The notes: generated by a model not told the origin, from the sequence alone. A DNA stretch of 64,000 nucleotides from Arthrobacter agilis (GCF_030816075.1 NZ_JAUSXO010000001.1:1736001-1800000); one strand, 5' to 3'; counted from the stretch's first letter, positions 43,047 to 50,749 are shown. Translations and numbers: made by a program.

Positions 43047-43481
43047 CTACTGGTAATTCGCCTTGCGAACTTGAGCTGCTGCGGCATGCCGCGCTAAGCG
43101 CTGCTCCTTAGTCTCCTTCGCCACTGGATTGTTCCAAGACTCCAGGCACGTTCTCACCACCGAAAGCAGTGCAATGACCTGCCCAAACAAAAGAGCGTCG
43201 ACGAACTTGGCTGTAATTTCTGGCTCGTCGACCAGAAAGGCCACGCCGGTTAGGAGTGTAAGCGCTGCATAGGAGACGAAGGCGGCGGCTGCTTCCCGCT
43301 GCAGCGTAAGGCTTCCGTGTGCGAAAACAGTGAATGAGGCGACGAAAATGCTCACTATCAACGGTGCAAACAGCAGGACACTCGCGGTCACCGAGTATCC
43401 ACTGTCAAAAGCGAAAATCATGAACAGTATGCCCACGGCCCCAGAAACGACCATTACGAGAACGATTGTCCATGTCTTCAT
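43047..43481 (-). CDS. Four-helix membrane protein, unknown function
   Basis: 144 residues with four hydrophobic helices and a basic C-terminal tail (KETKEQRLARHAAAAQVRK). Relatively AT-rich and on the strand opposite the phage genes, so likely cargo. Position resembles that of membrane superinfection-exclusion proteins, but no family is recognised. Confidence 0.68.
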   Translation of the reverse strand: MKTWTIVLVMVVSGAVGILFMIFAFDSGYSVTASVLLFAPLIVSIFVASFTVFAHGSLTLQREAAAAFVSYAALTLLTGVAFLVDEPEITAKFVDALLFGQVIALLSVVRTCLESWNNPVAKETKEQRLARHAAAAQVRKANYQ

Positions 43482-43595
43482 TTCGCAGCTCCTTCGCTTG
43501 CAAAAATGGTCTCATGCCCGAGGCTCGCGCCAAGGAGGAGGGTCAAAATTTAGCCGGTGGTAGCGCCAGCAACCACTCACACCCGAGGGGAACCC

Positions 43596-43735
43596 GTGAG
43601 CGTGACCTGGCTGGAACGTGCAGCGATGCAGTTCGAGCCGCGGAAGCCGAAGTGGGCGTCCCCGGGCGCCATGGCATTGGCGAGCTCGATAGGGCACACG
43701 CCGCGCTCAAGGCGGCAGGCCTGCCCACCCCATAA
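43596..43735 (+). pseudogene. Large-terminase N-terminal fragment fused to the tail of another phage gene
   Basis: GTG at 43596 with GAGGGGA upstream encodes about 28 residues, WLERAAMQFEPRKPKWASPG, that resemble the start of actinophage large terminases. Near 43675-43690 the sense passes to another frame reading IGELDRAHAALKAAGLPTP and ending TAA 43733-43735, like the C-terminus of an unrelated late gene. Best explained by one deletion that removed terminase through tail genes. Confidence 0.55.
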
Positions 43736-43755
43736 CCGCATATCGACTGCACTCT

Positions 43756-43784
43756 ATGACCGTCCTCGTGGGCGGTCATTTTTT
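43756..43784 (+). terminator. Strong intrinsic terminator before the lysis genes
   Basis: 10-bp stem (43756-43765 with 43770-43779, one G-U) and a 4-nt loop, followed by TTTTTT. The most canonical terminator in the prophage; it marks the end of the late structural operon. Confidence 0.85.
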
Positions 43785-43805
43785 ATGCCCGGGAAGGGGC
43801 CACTG

Positions 43806-44655
43806 ATGACCTACACGATTGACGAGTCCCTGTCCGACTCCGAATTCACCGACTCCCTGAGCGTCCTCGGGACCTTCGGAACTCCGCGCCGCATCGAGTC
43901 CATCACCATCCACCACTGGGGGTCCTTCGGGCAGACCCACGACGGCGTCGTCGACTTCTTCGTCCACCGAAACCCGAACACGTCCGCGCACTTCGTCGTC
44001 TCGGACGGGCGGATCCACTGCCTCGTCTCCCCCGTGAACGCCTCCTGGGCTGCGGGCAATGCCTACGGCAATGCGACGAGCATCCACATCGAGTGCCGCC
44101 CCGAGGCGACGAACGGTGACTACGCGACCGTGGCCTGGCCTGCGCGAGCACTACGGCGCGAACCTTCCGCTCATCAAGCATTCGTCCTGGTCCGCGACAG
44201 CATGCCCCGGGGTGTGGGATCTTGCCCGCGTGGATCGCGAGTCTCGGGCGCTGTCCGCCCCCGTGCCGGCACCCCCGATCACGGCGCCGCCCGCCGCCTT
44301 CGTGAAGCCGGCTGTCAACGCAGTGTACGAGCCGGATGATCACTGGCTGGTGGAGGCAGGCAAGGGCGAGACCCTCGGCAAGATTGCCAAGCACTTCGGA
44401 GTGAGCGTCGAGAAGATCGCCGCCTACAACGGCATCAAGGACCCGAACAAGATCAAGCCGGGTGAGCGCGTCTGGCCTCCGGTTGGCGCCGATACATGGG
44501 TAGTTGACGCCGGCGATACACTGTCAAGCATCACTGGCTGGTACCACGCGAACGGGCACAAGGCCCTGACGGTACAGAAGCTGCAGTTCGCGAACGGCAT
44601 CAACAACCCGGCCGCGGAAACGAAGGTCGGGCTGCGGCTCCAGATTCCGCATTGA
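43806..44655 (+). pseudogene. Endolysin (amidase plus two LysM domains), frameshifted
   Basis: From the ATG at 43806 (AAGGGG upstream) the N-acetylmuramoyl-L-alanine amidase domain reads SITIHHWGSFGQTHDG, NTSAHFVVSDGRIHCLVSP, then IHIECRPEATNGDYATVAW. Near 44138-44150 the frame is lost. The next frame resumes LREHYGANLPLIKHSSWSATACPG, including the third metal-ligand region, and continues into two LysM domains (GETLGKIAKHFGVSVEKIAAYN and GDTLSSITGWY) to TGA 44653-44655. A net loss of 3n+2 bases fits. The enzyme would be inactive unless frameshifting occurs. Confidence 0.8.
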
Positions 44656-44670
44656 GAGCCGCTTCTCGCG

Positions 44671-44793
44671 CTGACCACACTCGTTGTCGGCATCACAGCA
44701 CTGGCTCTGTGCTGGACGCTACCTACCCTATGGGAAGGCGCCTCCGCCCTCATCGGCATCGTCGCTCTCGCACTCGAAAGAAGCGCATCATGA
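44671..44793 (+). CDS. Possible small two-helix membrane protein (holin-like), start unclear
   Basis: An open frame of about 40 codons between lysin and holin encodes TTLVVGITALALCWTLP and ASALIGIVALALERSAS, two short hydrophobic helices. It ends in TGA overlapping the next ATG (ATGA), which favours a real gene, but only CTG (44671) is available as a start, so it may be a remnant. Confidence 0.3.
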   Translation: MTTLVVGITALALCWTLPTLWEGASALIGIVALALERSAS

Positions 44794-45041
44794 TCATTGC
44801 GGACCCTGCAATTCGTAAGTGGATCTATGGCATCGTGACGGCCCTAATCCCGATCCTCGTCATCTTTGGCGTCATCGGACCCGACGAGTCCCAAGCGTGG
44901 CTGAACCTTGCCGCGGCGGTTCTCGGGCTGGGCGCGGCCGGGCTTGCCTTTCCCAACACCCCGCCTCCCCCGCCTCCCCCGCCCGTCCCAGCGAACCCGC
45001 TCGATCGGGTCGAAGGACCCGACCACCGCGCCAATATGTAG
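44790..45041 (+). CDS. Holin-like protein
   Basis: 83 residues. Two hydrophobic segments (YGIVTALIPILVIFGVIG and AWLNLAAAVLGLGAAGLAF), then a run of prolines and a short charged tail; this matches small actinophage holins placed after endolysin. ATG at 44790 with AAAGAAG upstream. Followed by a terminator. Confidence 0.65.
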   Translation: MIIADPAIRKWIYGIVTALIPILVIFGVIGPDESQAWLNLAAAVLGLGAAGLAFPNTPPPPPPPPVPANPLDRVEGPDHRANM

Positions 45042-45090
45042 GCGCTCCGCTCCTAGCTGATACTTGGCCTTACTCCGTGAGACAAGACAG

Positions 45091-45126
45091 AAGCGCCCCA
45101 TTCTCCTTATGAGGGTGGGGCGCTTT
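45091..45126 (+). terminator. Terminator after the lysis cassette
   Basis: 10-bp perfect stem AAGCGCCCCA/TGGGGCGCTT (45091-45100 with 45116-45125) followed by TTCG. Confidence 0.75.
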
Positions 45127-45155
45127 CGTCATTGGCGGAAGCTACGGTCGCAGCC

Positions 45156-45464
45156 ATGGAACACAAGCCCCGCCCAGGGTGGCATGGCATCCCGCCCTCA
45201 CGGGACCGGTTCGCCCCACCCATCAGCCTCCCCGAGCCCACGGAGGGGGTCACCAGGACTACGGAGAACGCTCCGTCCATCTGGTGTGACCTCGTCTACC
45301 AGGACGGGCGTACACAGACGGTGAAGGGGTTCGCGATGGCGTGGACGAACAGTCTCGTCCTGTGCCAGTGGGTGGAGTACTCCATGGCACGGGAGGCGTG
45401 GGTGAACGCGAACGTCGTCAGCCGCCGGAAGCTCGCGGATCCCCGGCCGCATCGCGACGGGTGA
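45156..45464 (+). CDS. Hypothetical prophage protein
   Basis: 102 residues from the ATG at 45156. Pro-rich N-terminus, then a compact beta-type domain (SIWCDLVYQDGRTQTVKGFAMAWTNSLVLCQWVEY) with Trp/Cys. No signal peptide. Not recognised. Confidence 0.6.
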   Translation: MEHKPRPGWHGIPPSRDRFAPPISLPEPTEGVTRTTENAPSIWCDLVYQDGRTQTVKGFAMAWTNSLVLCQWVEYSMAREAWVNANVVSRRKLADPRPHRDG

Positions 45465-45482
45465 GGTTAGCCACCCTGACTG

Positions 45483-46583
45483 CTAGCTATCCCAGTCCGT
45501 CAGGAAGTATCGGGATCGGGCTGGCCCTTCAACTGGCCCTACAAGCTCTGGTTGCCCTGAGCCATCCATGGGTACTTTGAAGAGGCTCGTTTCGGTGCCC
45601 CTGTAGGCGATGAAGAAGGCATGGGTACCTTCGGGGTTCACGATTGCCGTGGTGATCTCAAAATCCGACACGGGCGTAATTGGTTTTCCAGGGAAGTTGC
45701 AGAACCCTTGTGACTCACTCGGCGGGCGCGCCTCTACTACGGATAGCTGACCGTCTTCAGTCAACTGAAACGCGCTTGTGTCGTCCACCCACGCGAGGAC
45801 GTTCTGTTGAACATCGAGATTCATCTGTGATTGCCCATCGGGGGCGACAGTTTTGTTGCAACTAGAGAGGCTAGTGCCCATATTGTCCACGCGTTGAGGC
45901 TCGCCTACCGCGTCCAGGAACACGGGCGGGCGCACGTCTCCCATCGGGACTGTCCTCGTAATTCCGCCTGCGTCGGCGTCCGCCCAGTTGTAGGTTTGCG
46001 TCGCTTGGTCGAAGAAGAACAGGGAGCCGTCAGGCGCAAATAGTGCGTTCCAGTGCTGTGGGGCTGCTGCGAAACCACCTGAACCGCCAGCTAACTTCTC
46101 CGAGAAGTCGGTTAGCTCCTTTGCCTGCATATCGACCCAGCCCACGCGACTGGAGTTGTCTTCCGCTCTTTTGAAGTCGGCGGCGCTGCGGGCATAGTCA
46201 TCAGAGAACCACTGCCGCATTCGGTCGGCACTGAACGCTCCCGACGGACAGGAGGGTGTGTCCCCGATGGTCATGTCGGAGATCGGGGTGAGAACTGCCG
46301 TTTCCGCATCGATCACCCAAACTTCAACTTGAGTAAGTTCCGAGGTTCCGGAGGTGCTGCAGGTAATGAGGGTGGGACCATCGGACAGTTCGGGAGCAGC
46401 GGCGGGTTCTTCTGTCGCTGCCGGCGTCACCGGCAGAGTTGCGCTAGGGGTTGCACTTGTTTGTTCCTGAGCAGAAGAACTCTCAGCAGGGCTGGTCGGG
46501 GATTCAGCAGGAGCGCCGCCGCAAGCCGTTGCCACTGCTGCTACTCCCACAAGCACGACAAGTCTTCGAACGAGATCCTCCAT
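45483..46583 (-). CDS. Putative lipoprotein, prophage cargo
   Basis: 366 residues. Signal peptide with lipobox VATACGG, a Ser/Thr/Pro/Glu-rich linker to about residue 65, then about 300 residues with repeated strand patterns (LFAPDGSLFFFDQATQTYNW, AFQLTEDGQLSVVEA) that suggest a beta-propeller-like surface domain. On the strand opposite the phage genes and more AT-rich. A lysogenic-conversion surface protein is plausible; family not recognised. Confidence 0.72.
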   Translation of the reverse strand: MEDLVRRLVVLVGVAAVATACGGAPAESPTSPAESSSAQEQTSATPSATLPVTPAATEEPAAAPELSDGPTLITCSTSGTSELTQVEVWVIDAETAVLTPISDMTIGDTPSCPSGAFSADRMRQWFSDDYARSAADFKRAEDNSSRVGWVDMQAKELTDFSEKLAGGSGGFAAAPQHWNALFAPDGSLFFFDQATQTYNWADADAGGITRTVPMGDVRPPVFLDAVGEPQRVDNMGTSLSSCNKTVAPDGQSQMNLDVQQNVLAWVDDTSAFQLTEDGQLSVVEARPPSESQGFCNFPGKPITPVSDFEITTAIVNPEGTHAFFIAYRGTETSLFKVPMDGSGQPELVGPVEGPARSRYFLTDWDS

Positions 46584-46747
46584 GTGCCCTCCAAGGCATA
46601 TCAGGCTCTTTCAAGCCCTCGCTTCTCCGGATGGCTAACATTTGCAAGAGGAGCATGCGGTGTCAATGACTCCGCTTTAGGGAGCATGCGAGGGAACAAA
46701 TCGGCAGGCCGAGCGAAGGGGCCATTCCTCGCCCTTAGGATCAGGTC

Positions 46748-46983
46748 ATGGCCGATCAATCCCGTTTCATGACCCTGCCCGACGTCGCCGCGGAGCTCGC
46801 AGTCAGTCAGTCGCAGATGTACGCGCTGGTGAAGTCCGGCGACCTGCCAGCCATGCAGGTGGGAGGCCGCGGGCAGTGGCGTGTGCAGCGGGTGAAGCTC
46901 GAGGAGTACATCGCAGCATGTACGAGCAAGCCGAGAAGCAGCGCGGCAAGCTCGCCCCTGAGGACGTTGCCGCCGAGGAGTAG
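46748..46983 (+). pseudogene. Excisionase-like HTH protein, probably frameshifted at its end
   Basis: MerR/AlpA-type DNA-binding fold typical of small actinobacterial HTH/Xis proteins: FMTLPDVAAELAVSQSQMYALVKSGDLPAMQVGGRGQWRVQ, then KLEEYIAA. After that the frame runs into arginine-rich noise to 47119, overlapping the next gene. A one-base correction near 46918 gives YEQAEKQRGKLAPEDVAAEE and a TAG at 46981-46983, five bases before the next ATG. The DNA-binding part survives. A TAGGAT element seven bases before the ATG suggests a leaderless transcript. Confidence 0.7.
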
Positions 46984-46988
46984 CGTCG

Positions 46989-47645
46989 ATGGACGAAAGT
47001 TGGGGGCCGTGCGAGTCACGCGAGGAGTGGCTGCTGATGTACGAGCACGGCCTCTCCCCAGAGCGGATCGCGGACTTGTGCCGTACGAGCGTTCGGAACG
47101 TCCGACGCGTCGCCGCTAGCAAGGACCGTCGCGATCGCGGCTTTTTCGATCGCCGGCTTGTCCTGCACGACCAGCCTGCAGTGCCGAAGCGACGCCCCCT
47201 GCTCACCTGGCAGCAGAAGTACGAGAACTTGTGCTGGTTCGTCAAAACTGCAGGGCGTCTCCCCCGCCAGGATGGTTCGACGTGGGAGCGGCAATGCCAC
47301 GGATTCCTTTACCAGCAGCGCCACGAGCACCACAGCGGTCGTTTGACAGCACAGCAGCTCGAGCTCTTGAATCTCGTACCCGGCTGGTACGTGCCACCCC
47401 GCGCCCCGGAACACTGGCAGCAGCGATTCACCGACTACCTGCGGTTCATGGAGCAGAATGGGCGCCGACCTCGGGTCGAGGCGCCAAAGGGAAGCGAAGA
47501 GCGATCCCTAATGATCTGGATGCTGTCCCAACGGAAACGGCTTAGGGCTGGCACCATGCCGGAAGCTCGGGTTGCTCTACTGGATCACGCATTGCCCCGC
47601 TGGCAGCGTCATGCTGCAGTGCAGGAGGGCCTCAATCCAGGGTAG
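46989..47645 (+). CDS. Helicase-associated-domain protein
   Basis: 218 residues. An N-terminal HTH-like region (GLSPERIADLCRTSVRNVRRV) is followed by two helicase-associated repeats (KYENLCWFVKTAGRLPRQ, LTAQQLELLNLVPGW; then FTDYLRFMEQNGRRPRVE, ARVALLDHALPRW). Such proteins occur at the edges of actinobacterial mobile elements and are thought to bind DNA. Last prophage gene before attR. Confidence 0.72.
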   Translation: MDESWGPCESREEWLLMYEHGLSPERIADLCRTSVRNVRRVAASKDRRDRGFFDRRLVLHDQPAVPKRRPLLTWQQKYENLCWFVKTAGRLPRQDGSTWERQCHGFLYQQRHEHHSGRLTAQQLELLNLVPGWYVPPRAPEHWQQRFTDYLRFMEQNGRRPRVEAPKGSEERSLMIWMLSQRKRLRAGTMPEARVALLDHALPRWQRHAAVQEGLNPG

Positions 47646-47650
47646 CTATC

Positions 47651-47697
47651 GGGCGCTCGTGGGGCGCTAGCAGTCGTCTCGGGCGCTCGGGGGCGCT
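47651..47697. promoter_or_regulatory. Candidate integrase arm-type sites, right arm
   Basis: Four direct GGGCGCT copies (47651-47657, 47662-47668, 47681-47687, 47691-47697), in two pairs with 11- and 10-bp periods. They lie about 96 bp inside the right core. Matches the pair at the left end. Confidence 0.55.
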
Positions 47698-47792
47698 GCC
47701 AATCCTCCACAGTAGGACGCAACAGTCCGCACTACTGGGAGGGAAAGTTGCCCGTAATCCCGGCTAAATCGCCAGAACCGACGCCATTTAGG

Positions 47793-47827
47793 GGAGGTCG
47801 AGGGATGGGTCGACCGATACGCCGGGT
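47793..47827. repeat. attR core (35 bp), overlapping the rnpB 3' end
   Basis: Perfect copy of 27480-27514. It supplies the 3' strand of helix P1 and adjacent bases of rnpB, so integration restores a functional gene end. Confidence 0.93.
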
Positions 47828-48204
47828 TCTGTCATCGCGCGCCGTCGCCGTCGCGCGAGTGGCGGCCATCCATCTACGGACGCCGTTGCCGACGCCCTCC
47901 AGCGGCCTACCCGTGCCCTCGGGCGGGCAGCCCTCGAGCGGACACTGTCTGGCCTTGCTCCGGGTGGGGTTTACCGAGCCACGCCGGTCACCCGGCGTGC
48001 TGGTGGTCTCTTACACCGCCTTTTCACCCTTACTCCCCGCGCCGGCCGGAGCCTGCAGCGGGAAGCGGTCTCTTTTCTGTGGCACTGGCCTGCGGGTTAC
48101 CCCGAGTGGGCGTTACCCACCACCCTGCCCTGCGGAGCCCGGACGTTCCTCGGTGGATCGGGCGCATGCGCACCGTCCAACGCGGCCGCCTGGTCGACCC
48201 ATCC
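47797..48204 (-). ncRNA. rnpB: RNase P RNA (A-type), 3' end supplied by prophage att core
   Basis: Catalytic RNA that matures tRNA 5' ends, about 400 nt. P1 pairs GGATGGGTCGACC (5', ending at 48204) with GGTCGACCCATCC (47803-47815). The conserved GAGGAACGTCCGGGCTCC lies at 48134-48151, ACAGAAA near 48070-48082, and the P15/L15 tRNA-CCA-binding region (GGTAAACCCC, GAGCAAGGCCA) near 47952-47978. A -10-like TAGAAT (48212-48217) lies seven bases upstream of the 5' end. The gene reads intact despite integration at its end. Confidence 0.95.
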
Positions 48205-48281
48205 GTCGTCCATTCTAGACGGGACGGGACGCCACACCGGACGGTGTCGGGAGGGCCCCGGAAGTTGGATAGGGTTGATCG

Positions 48282-49043
48282 GTGCTGATCCTGCTCCCCC
48301 CGTCCGAAGGCAAGTCCGCCGCCCGCACGGGCGGCCCCGTGCGGCTCGAGGAGCTCCACTTCGCCGGGCTGAACGACGCGCGCAGGGCCGTGCTCGCCGC
48401 GCTGAAGACGGTCAGCGGAGCCGACGACGCGCACGCGGTCCTCGGCGTCGGCGCGTCCCTCATCGAGGACGTGCAGAGGAACCTGGTGCTCGACGTCGCC
48501 CCCGCCGCCCCCGCCCACGACGTCTACTCGGGTGTCCTGTACGACGCCCTCGGCTACGCGCGGATGACGCCGGTGCAGAAGCGCAAGGCGCGCGAGCAGT
48601 GCGTCGTCGTGTCGGCCCTGTGGGGCGCCCTCGGCTTCGGCGACCGGATCCCGGCCTACCGCCTGTCGATGTCCGTGGACCTTCCCGGGACGGGCCGCCT
48701 GGCGTCCTACTGGAAGAAGCACCTGGCCGTACCGCTCGGGGAGCATGCGGGAGCGGGCCTGATCGTCGATTGCCGTTCGAGCACCTATGCCGCGGCGTGG
48801 ACGCCGCCGCCCCAGCAGAGCGCCGCCGTGAACGTCTTCCAGCTGCGCGGCGGGCGGCGGACGGTCGTGTCCCACTTCGCCAAGCACACGCGCGGCGAGT
48901 TCGCACGGCACCTGCTCACGCGGCGCGGAGCGGCTCCCGCGACACCGGCGGCTCTGCTAGCGGCGGCCCGGGAGAAGTGGAGCGCCGAGCTCGAGCCGGC
49001 GACGGCACGGAAGCCCGCCCAGCTCAACATCGTGCTCGACTGA
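48282..49043 (+). CDS. yaaA: YaaA-family peroxide stress protein
   Basis: 253 residues, DUF328. ILLPPSEGKSA at the N-terminus, ALWGALGFGDRIPAYRLSMSV and a C-terminal NVFQLRGGRR / VVSHFAKHTRGEFAR, all family landmarks. In E. coli YaaA limits free iron and oxidative damage. GTG start at 48282; no clear ribosome site, so possibly leaderless. Confidence 0.9.
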   Translation: MLILLPPSEGKSAARTGGPVRLEELHFAGLNDARRAVLAALKTVSGADDAHAVLGVGASLIEDVQRNLVLDVAPAAPAHDVYSGVLYDALGYARMTPVQKRKAREQCVVVSALWGALGFGDRIPAYRLSMSVDLPGTGRLASYWKKHLAVPLGEHAGAGLIVDCRSSTYAAAWTPPPQQSAAVNVFQLRGGRRTVVSHFAKHTRGEFARHLLTRRGAAPATPAALLAAAREKWSAELEPATARKPAQLNIVLD

Positions 49044-49049
49044 CCGGCG

Positions 49050-50003
49050 TCAGTCGGCGACCAGCTCCACCTCGAACCCCTCGGCGTTCTCGAGATACGC
49101 GGCGTAGTGCTCCGGCCCCCCGGCGAAGGGGTGCCGGTCACGGAACAGCAGCGACCACCCGTGGCTCGCGGCGCGGCGCGCCAGCAGGTCGACGGCCGCG
49201 CGCGTGCCGGCCCGGAAGGCGAGGTGGTTCACCCCGCTGCGACGGCGGTCGTGTCCGCCGGGGGCCACGTCCGGTCCGCTCTCGAGCACGATGTAGAACT
49301 CGTCGGTCCCGAAGCCGACCCCGTCCTTCCACGAGTCCTTCCGGGGGAACCCGAGGCGCTCGAGCAGCCAGCCCAGGCTGGCCTCGGCCGCGGGCAGATC
49401 CTCGGTCCACACCTCGATGTGGTGCAGCCTGCCCGCGGGTGCGCGGACCTCGTCGGCGGCCGGAGCGGGCGACGCTGCCGGCGTCGGGGCCGGGGCCTGC
49501 GCGGCGGCGCGGGGTTTCCACGGGACACCTGCCATCCCGGCGTCCATGGCCTCGTTCGAGAGCCGGTCGGCGTCCTTGTTGCGCTCACGCGGGATCCACT
49601 CGTAGGTCACACGGCGCGGGTCCAGGACCTTGCGTGCCTTCGCCGCGAGCACCTTCATGTCCGCGTGCTTGATCTGCCACCGCCCCGACATCTGCTCCAC
49701 GACGAGCTTCGAGTCCATCTTCACGTGGACGGAGGCCTGCGGGTTGATCTCCCGGGCGAGCTCGAGACCCGAGACGAGGCCCGAGTACTCGGCGACGTTG
49801 TTCGAGGCCTTGCCGATGTAGGCGGCCTTCTCGACGAGGATCCGGCCACTCTCCGGGTCGCGCACGAGGGCACCGTAGCCGGCGTGTCCCGGGTTGCCGC
49901 GGGAGCCGCCGTCGGCCTCGACGACGAGCCGGGCGGGGCCCGCCGCCGCGTCCTCGGTGGAGTCGTCGCGCTCATAGGGGTCGAACAGTTGCTGGTGTGT
50001 CAC
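49050..50003 (-). CDS. RNase HI domain fused to a VOC (glyoxalase-like) domain
   Basis: 317 residues. Domain 1 (about 20-165) is RNase HI with its acidic residues in VEADGGSRGNPGHAGYGA, NNVAEYSGL, KMDSKLVVEQM and RERNKDADRLSNEA. A Pro/Ala linker (about 170-200) joins a VOC domain (LHHIEVWTEDLPAAEASLGWLLERLG, then GVNHLAFR and AAYLENAEGFEVELV). In Mycobacterium the equivalent RNase H is fused to a phosphatase instead. GTG start at 50001-50003 overlaps the upstream stop (GTGA). Confidence 0.88.
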   Translation of the reverse strand: MTHQQLFDPYERDDSTEDAAAGPARLVVEADGGSRGNPGHAGYGALVRDPESGRILVEKAAYIGKASNNVAEYSGLVSGLELAREINPQASVHVKMDSKLVVEQMSGRWQIKHADMKVLAAKARKVLDPRRVTYEWIPRERNKDADRLSNEAMDAGMAGVPWKPRAAAQAPAPTPAASPAPAADEVRAPAGRLHHIEVWTEDLPAAEASLGWLLERLGFPRKDSWKDGVGFGTDEFYIVLESGPDVAPGGHDRRRSGVNHLAFRAGTRAAVDLLARRAASHGWSLLFRDRHPFAGGPEHYAAYLENAEGFEVELVAD

Positions 50004-50749
50004 GGCTGCTGGGTACCCCAGTCGCTCGAGCGGACCAGGATGCAGCCCGAATCGGGGCACAGCACGACGTCGTCGGGGGCCGCCGCGGCGATGTCCGCGA
50101 GGTCGCCGGGGCTGAGCTGCATGCCCGAACCCTCCGACTTGCCGTGGAACAGGCGGGCAGCGCCCACACCGCGCTTGACGAGGATCCGCTCGTACAGGGC
50201 CAGGAGCGGCTCCTCGAAGGTCGCGGCGAGCTCGTTGCGGCGCGCCTGCACATCCACGCGCTGCACGTCGATGTCGGCGAGTTCGAGATCACGCGCCTCC
50301 TCGAGGGCGAGCAGCTCGGCGCGGACGGCGTTGGTGCGCTCCGCGACCTCGTCCCGGGCGGCGCGTGCCGCCTCGACGCGTTCCATGACATCGAGCTCCA
50401 CGTCCTCGAGGTCGGAGCGACGCTTCGTCAGAGAGGCGACCTCGTGCTGGAGTGCCGTGAGGTCCTTGGACGTCCCGGTTCCGCTGTTCAGTCGCTTCTC
50501 GTCGCGTTCGAGGCGCGTGACCACGGACTGCACCTCGTCCTCGGCGCGCGTGAGTTCACGCTCGAGGTCTCCCAGTTCCGTGCCGGCCCGCACCAGTTCG
50601 GCATCCACCTCGGCCACACGGGCGGCGACGGCACCGAGCGCAGGGTTGCCACGGGCGGCGACGGCCTGGCGGGAGAGCTTGTTGAGGGTCGAATCGAGGG
50701 CCTGCAGGTCGAGCAGGCGGAGTTGTTCCTCGGGTGCAGCCTTGGCCAC
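50000..50749 (-). CDS. Coiled-coil protein of the C4-type zinc-ribbon family (CdsZ/DUF164-like)
   Basis: 249 residues: a long antiparallel coiled coil (residues 5-180, Glu/Arg/Leu/Ala-rich heptads), then a small C-terminal domain. The usual four zinc ligands are reduced: CPDSGC is kept, but the first pair is replaced (HGKSEGSGMQ). Conserved next to NIF3-like and RNase H genes in Actinobacteria. Role unknown. Confidence 0.85.
   Translation of the reverse strand: MAKAAPEEQLRLLDLQALDSTLNKLSRQAVAARGNPALGAVAARVAEVDAELVRAGTELGDLERELTRAEDEVQSVVTRLERDEKRLNSGTGTSKDLTALQHEVASLTKRRSDLEDVELDVMERVEAARAARDEVAERTNAVRAELLALEEARDLELADIDVQRVDVQARRNELAATFEEPLLALYERILVKRGVGAARLFHGKSEGSGMQLSPGDLADIAAAAPDDVVLCPDSGCILVRSSDWGTQQP

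Larger units (their letters stand above)
27480..47827. mobile_element. Degraded prophage integrated in the 3' end of rnpB
   Basis: About 20.3 kb bounded by a perfect 35-bp direct repeat (27480-27514 and 47793-47827). The right copy is the 3' end of the RNase P RNA gene. An integrase lies next to the left end and an excisionase-like gene near the right. Early, regulatory, recombination and lysis genes are present, but no portal, capsid or tail genes. Several genes are frameshifted or fused. Lower-GC cargo genes are interspersed, many on the opposite strand. Confidence 0.93.

Noticed and set aside
42862-43120. A plus-strand frame beginning with a Cys-rich stretch after the tRNA-like gene
   Set aside because: No start codon or ribosome site, and its second half lies over the minus-strand membrane-protein gene. 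At most a remnant.
27480-47827. An intact, inducible prophage or a self-sufficient phage satellite
   Set aside because: Portal, capsid and tail genes are missing, the terminase is a stump, the endolysin is frameshifted and the excisionase-like gene is altered. Satellite capsid-remodelling genes were not seen either.
47748-48218. A plus-strand frame across the rnpB region
   Set aside because: It is antisense to the RNase P RNA, whose conserved segments and P1 pairing are clear.
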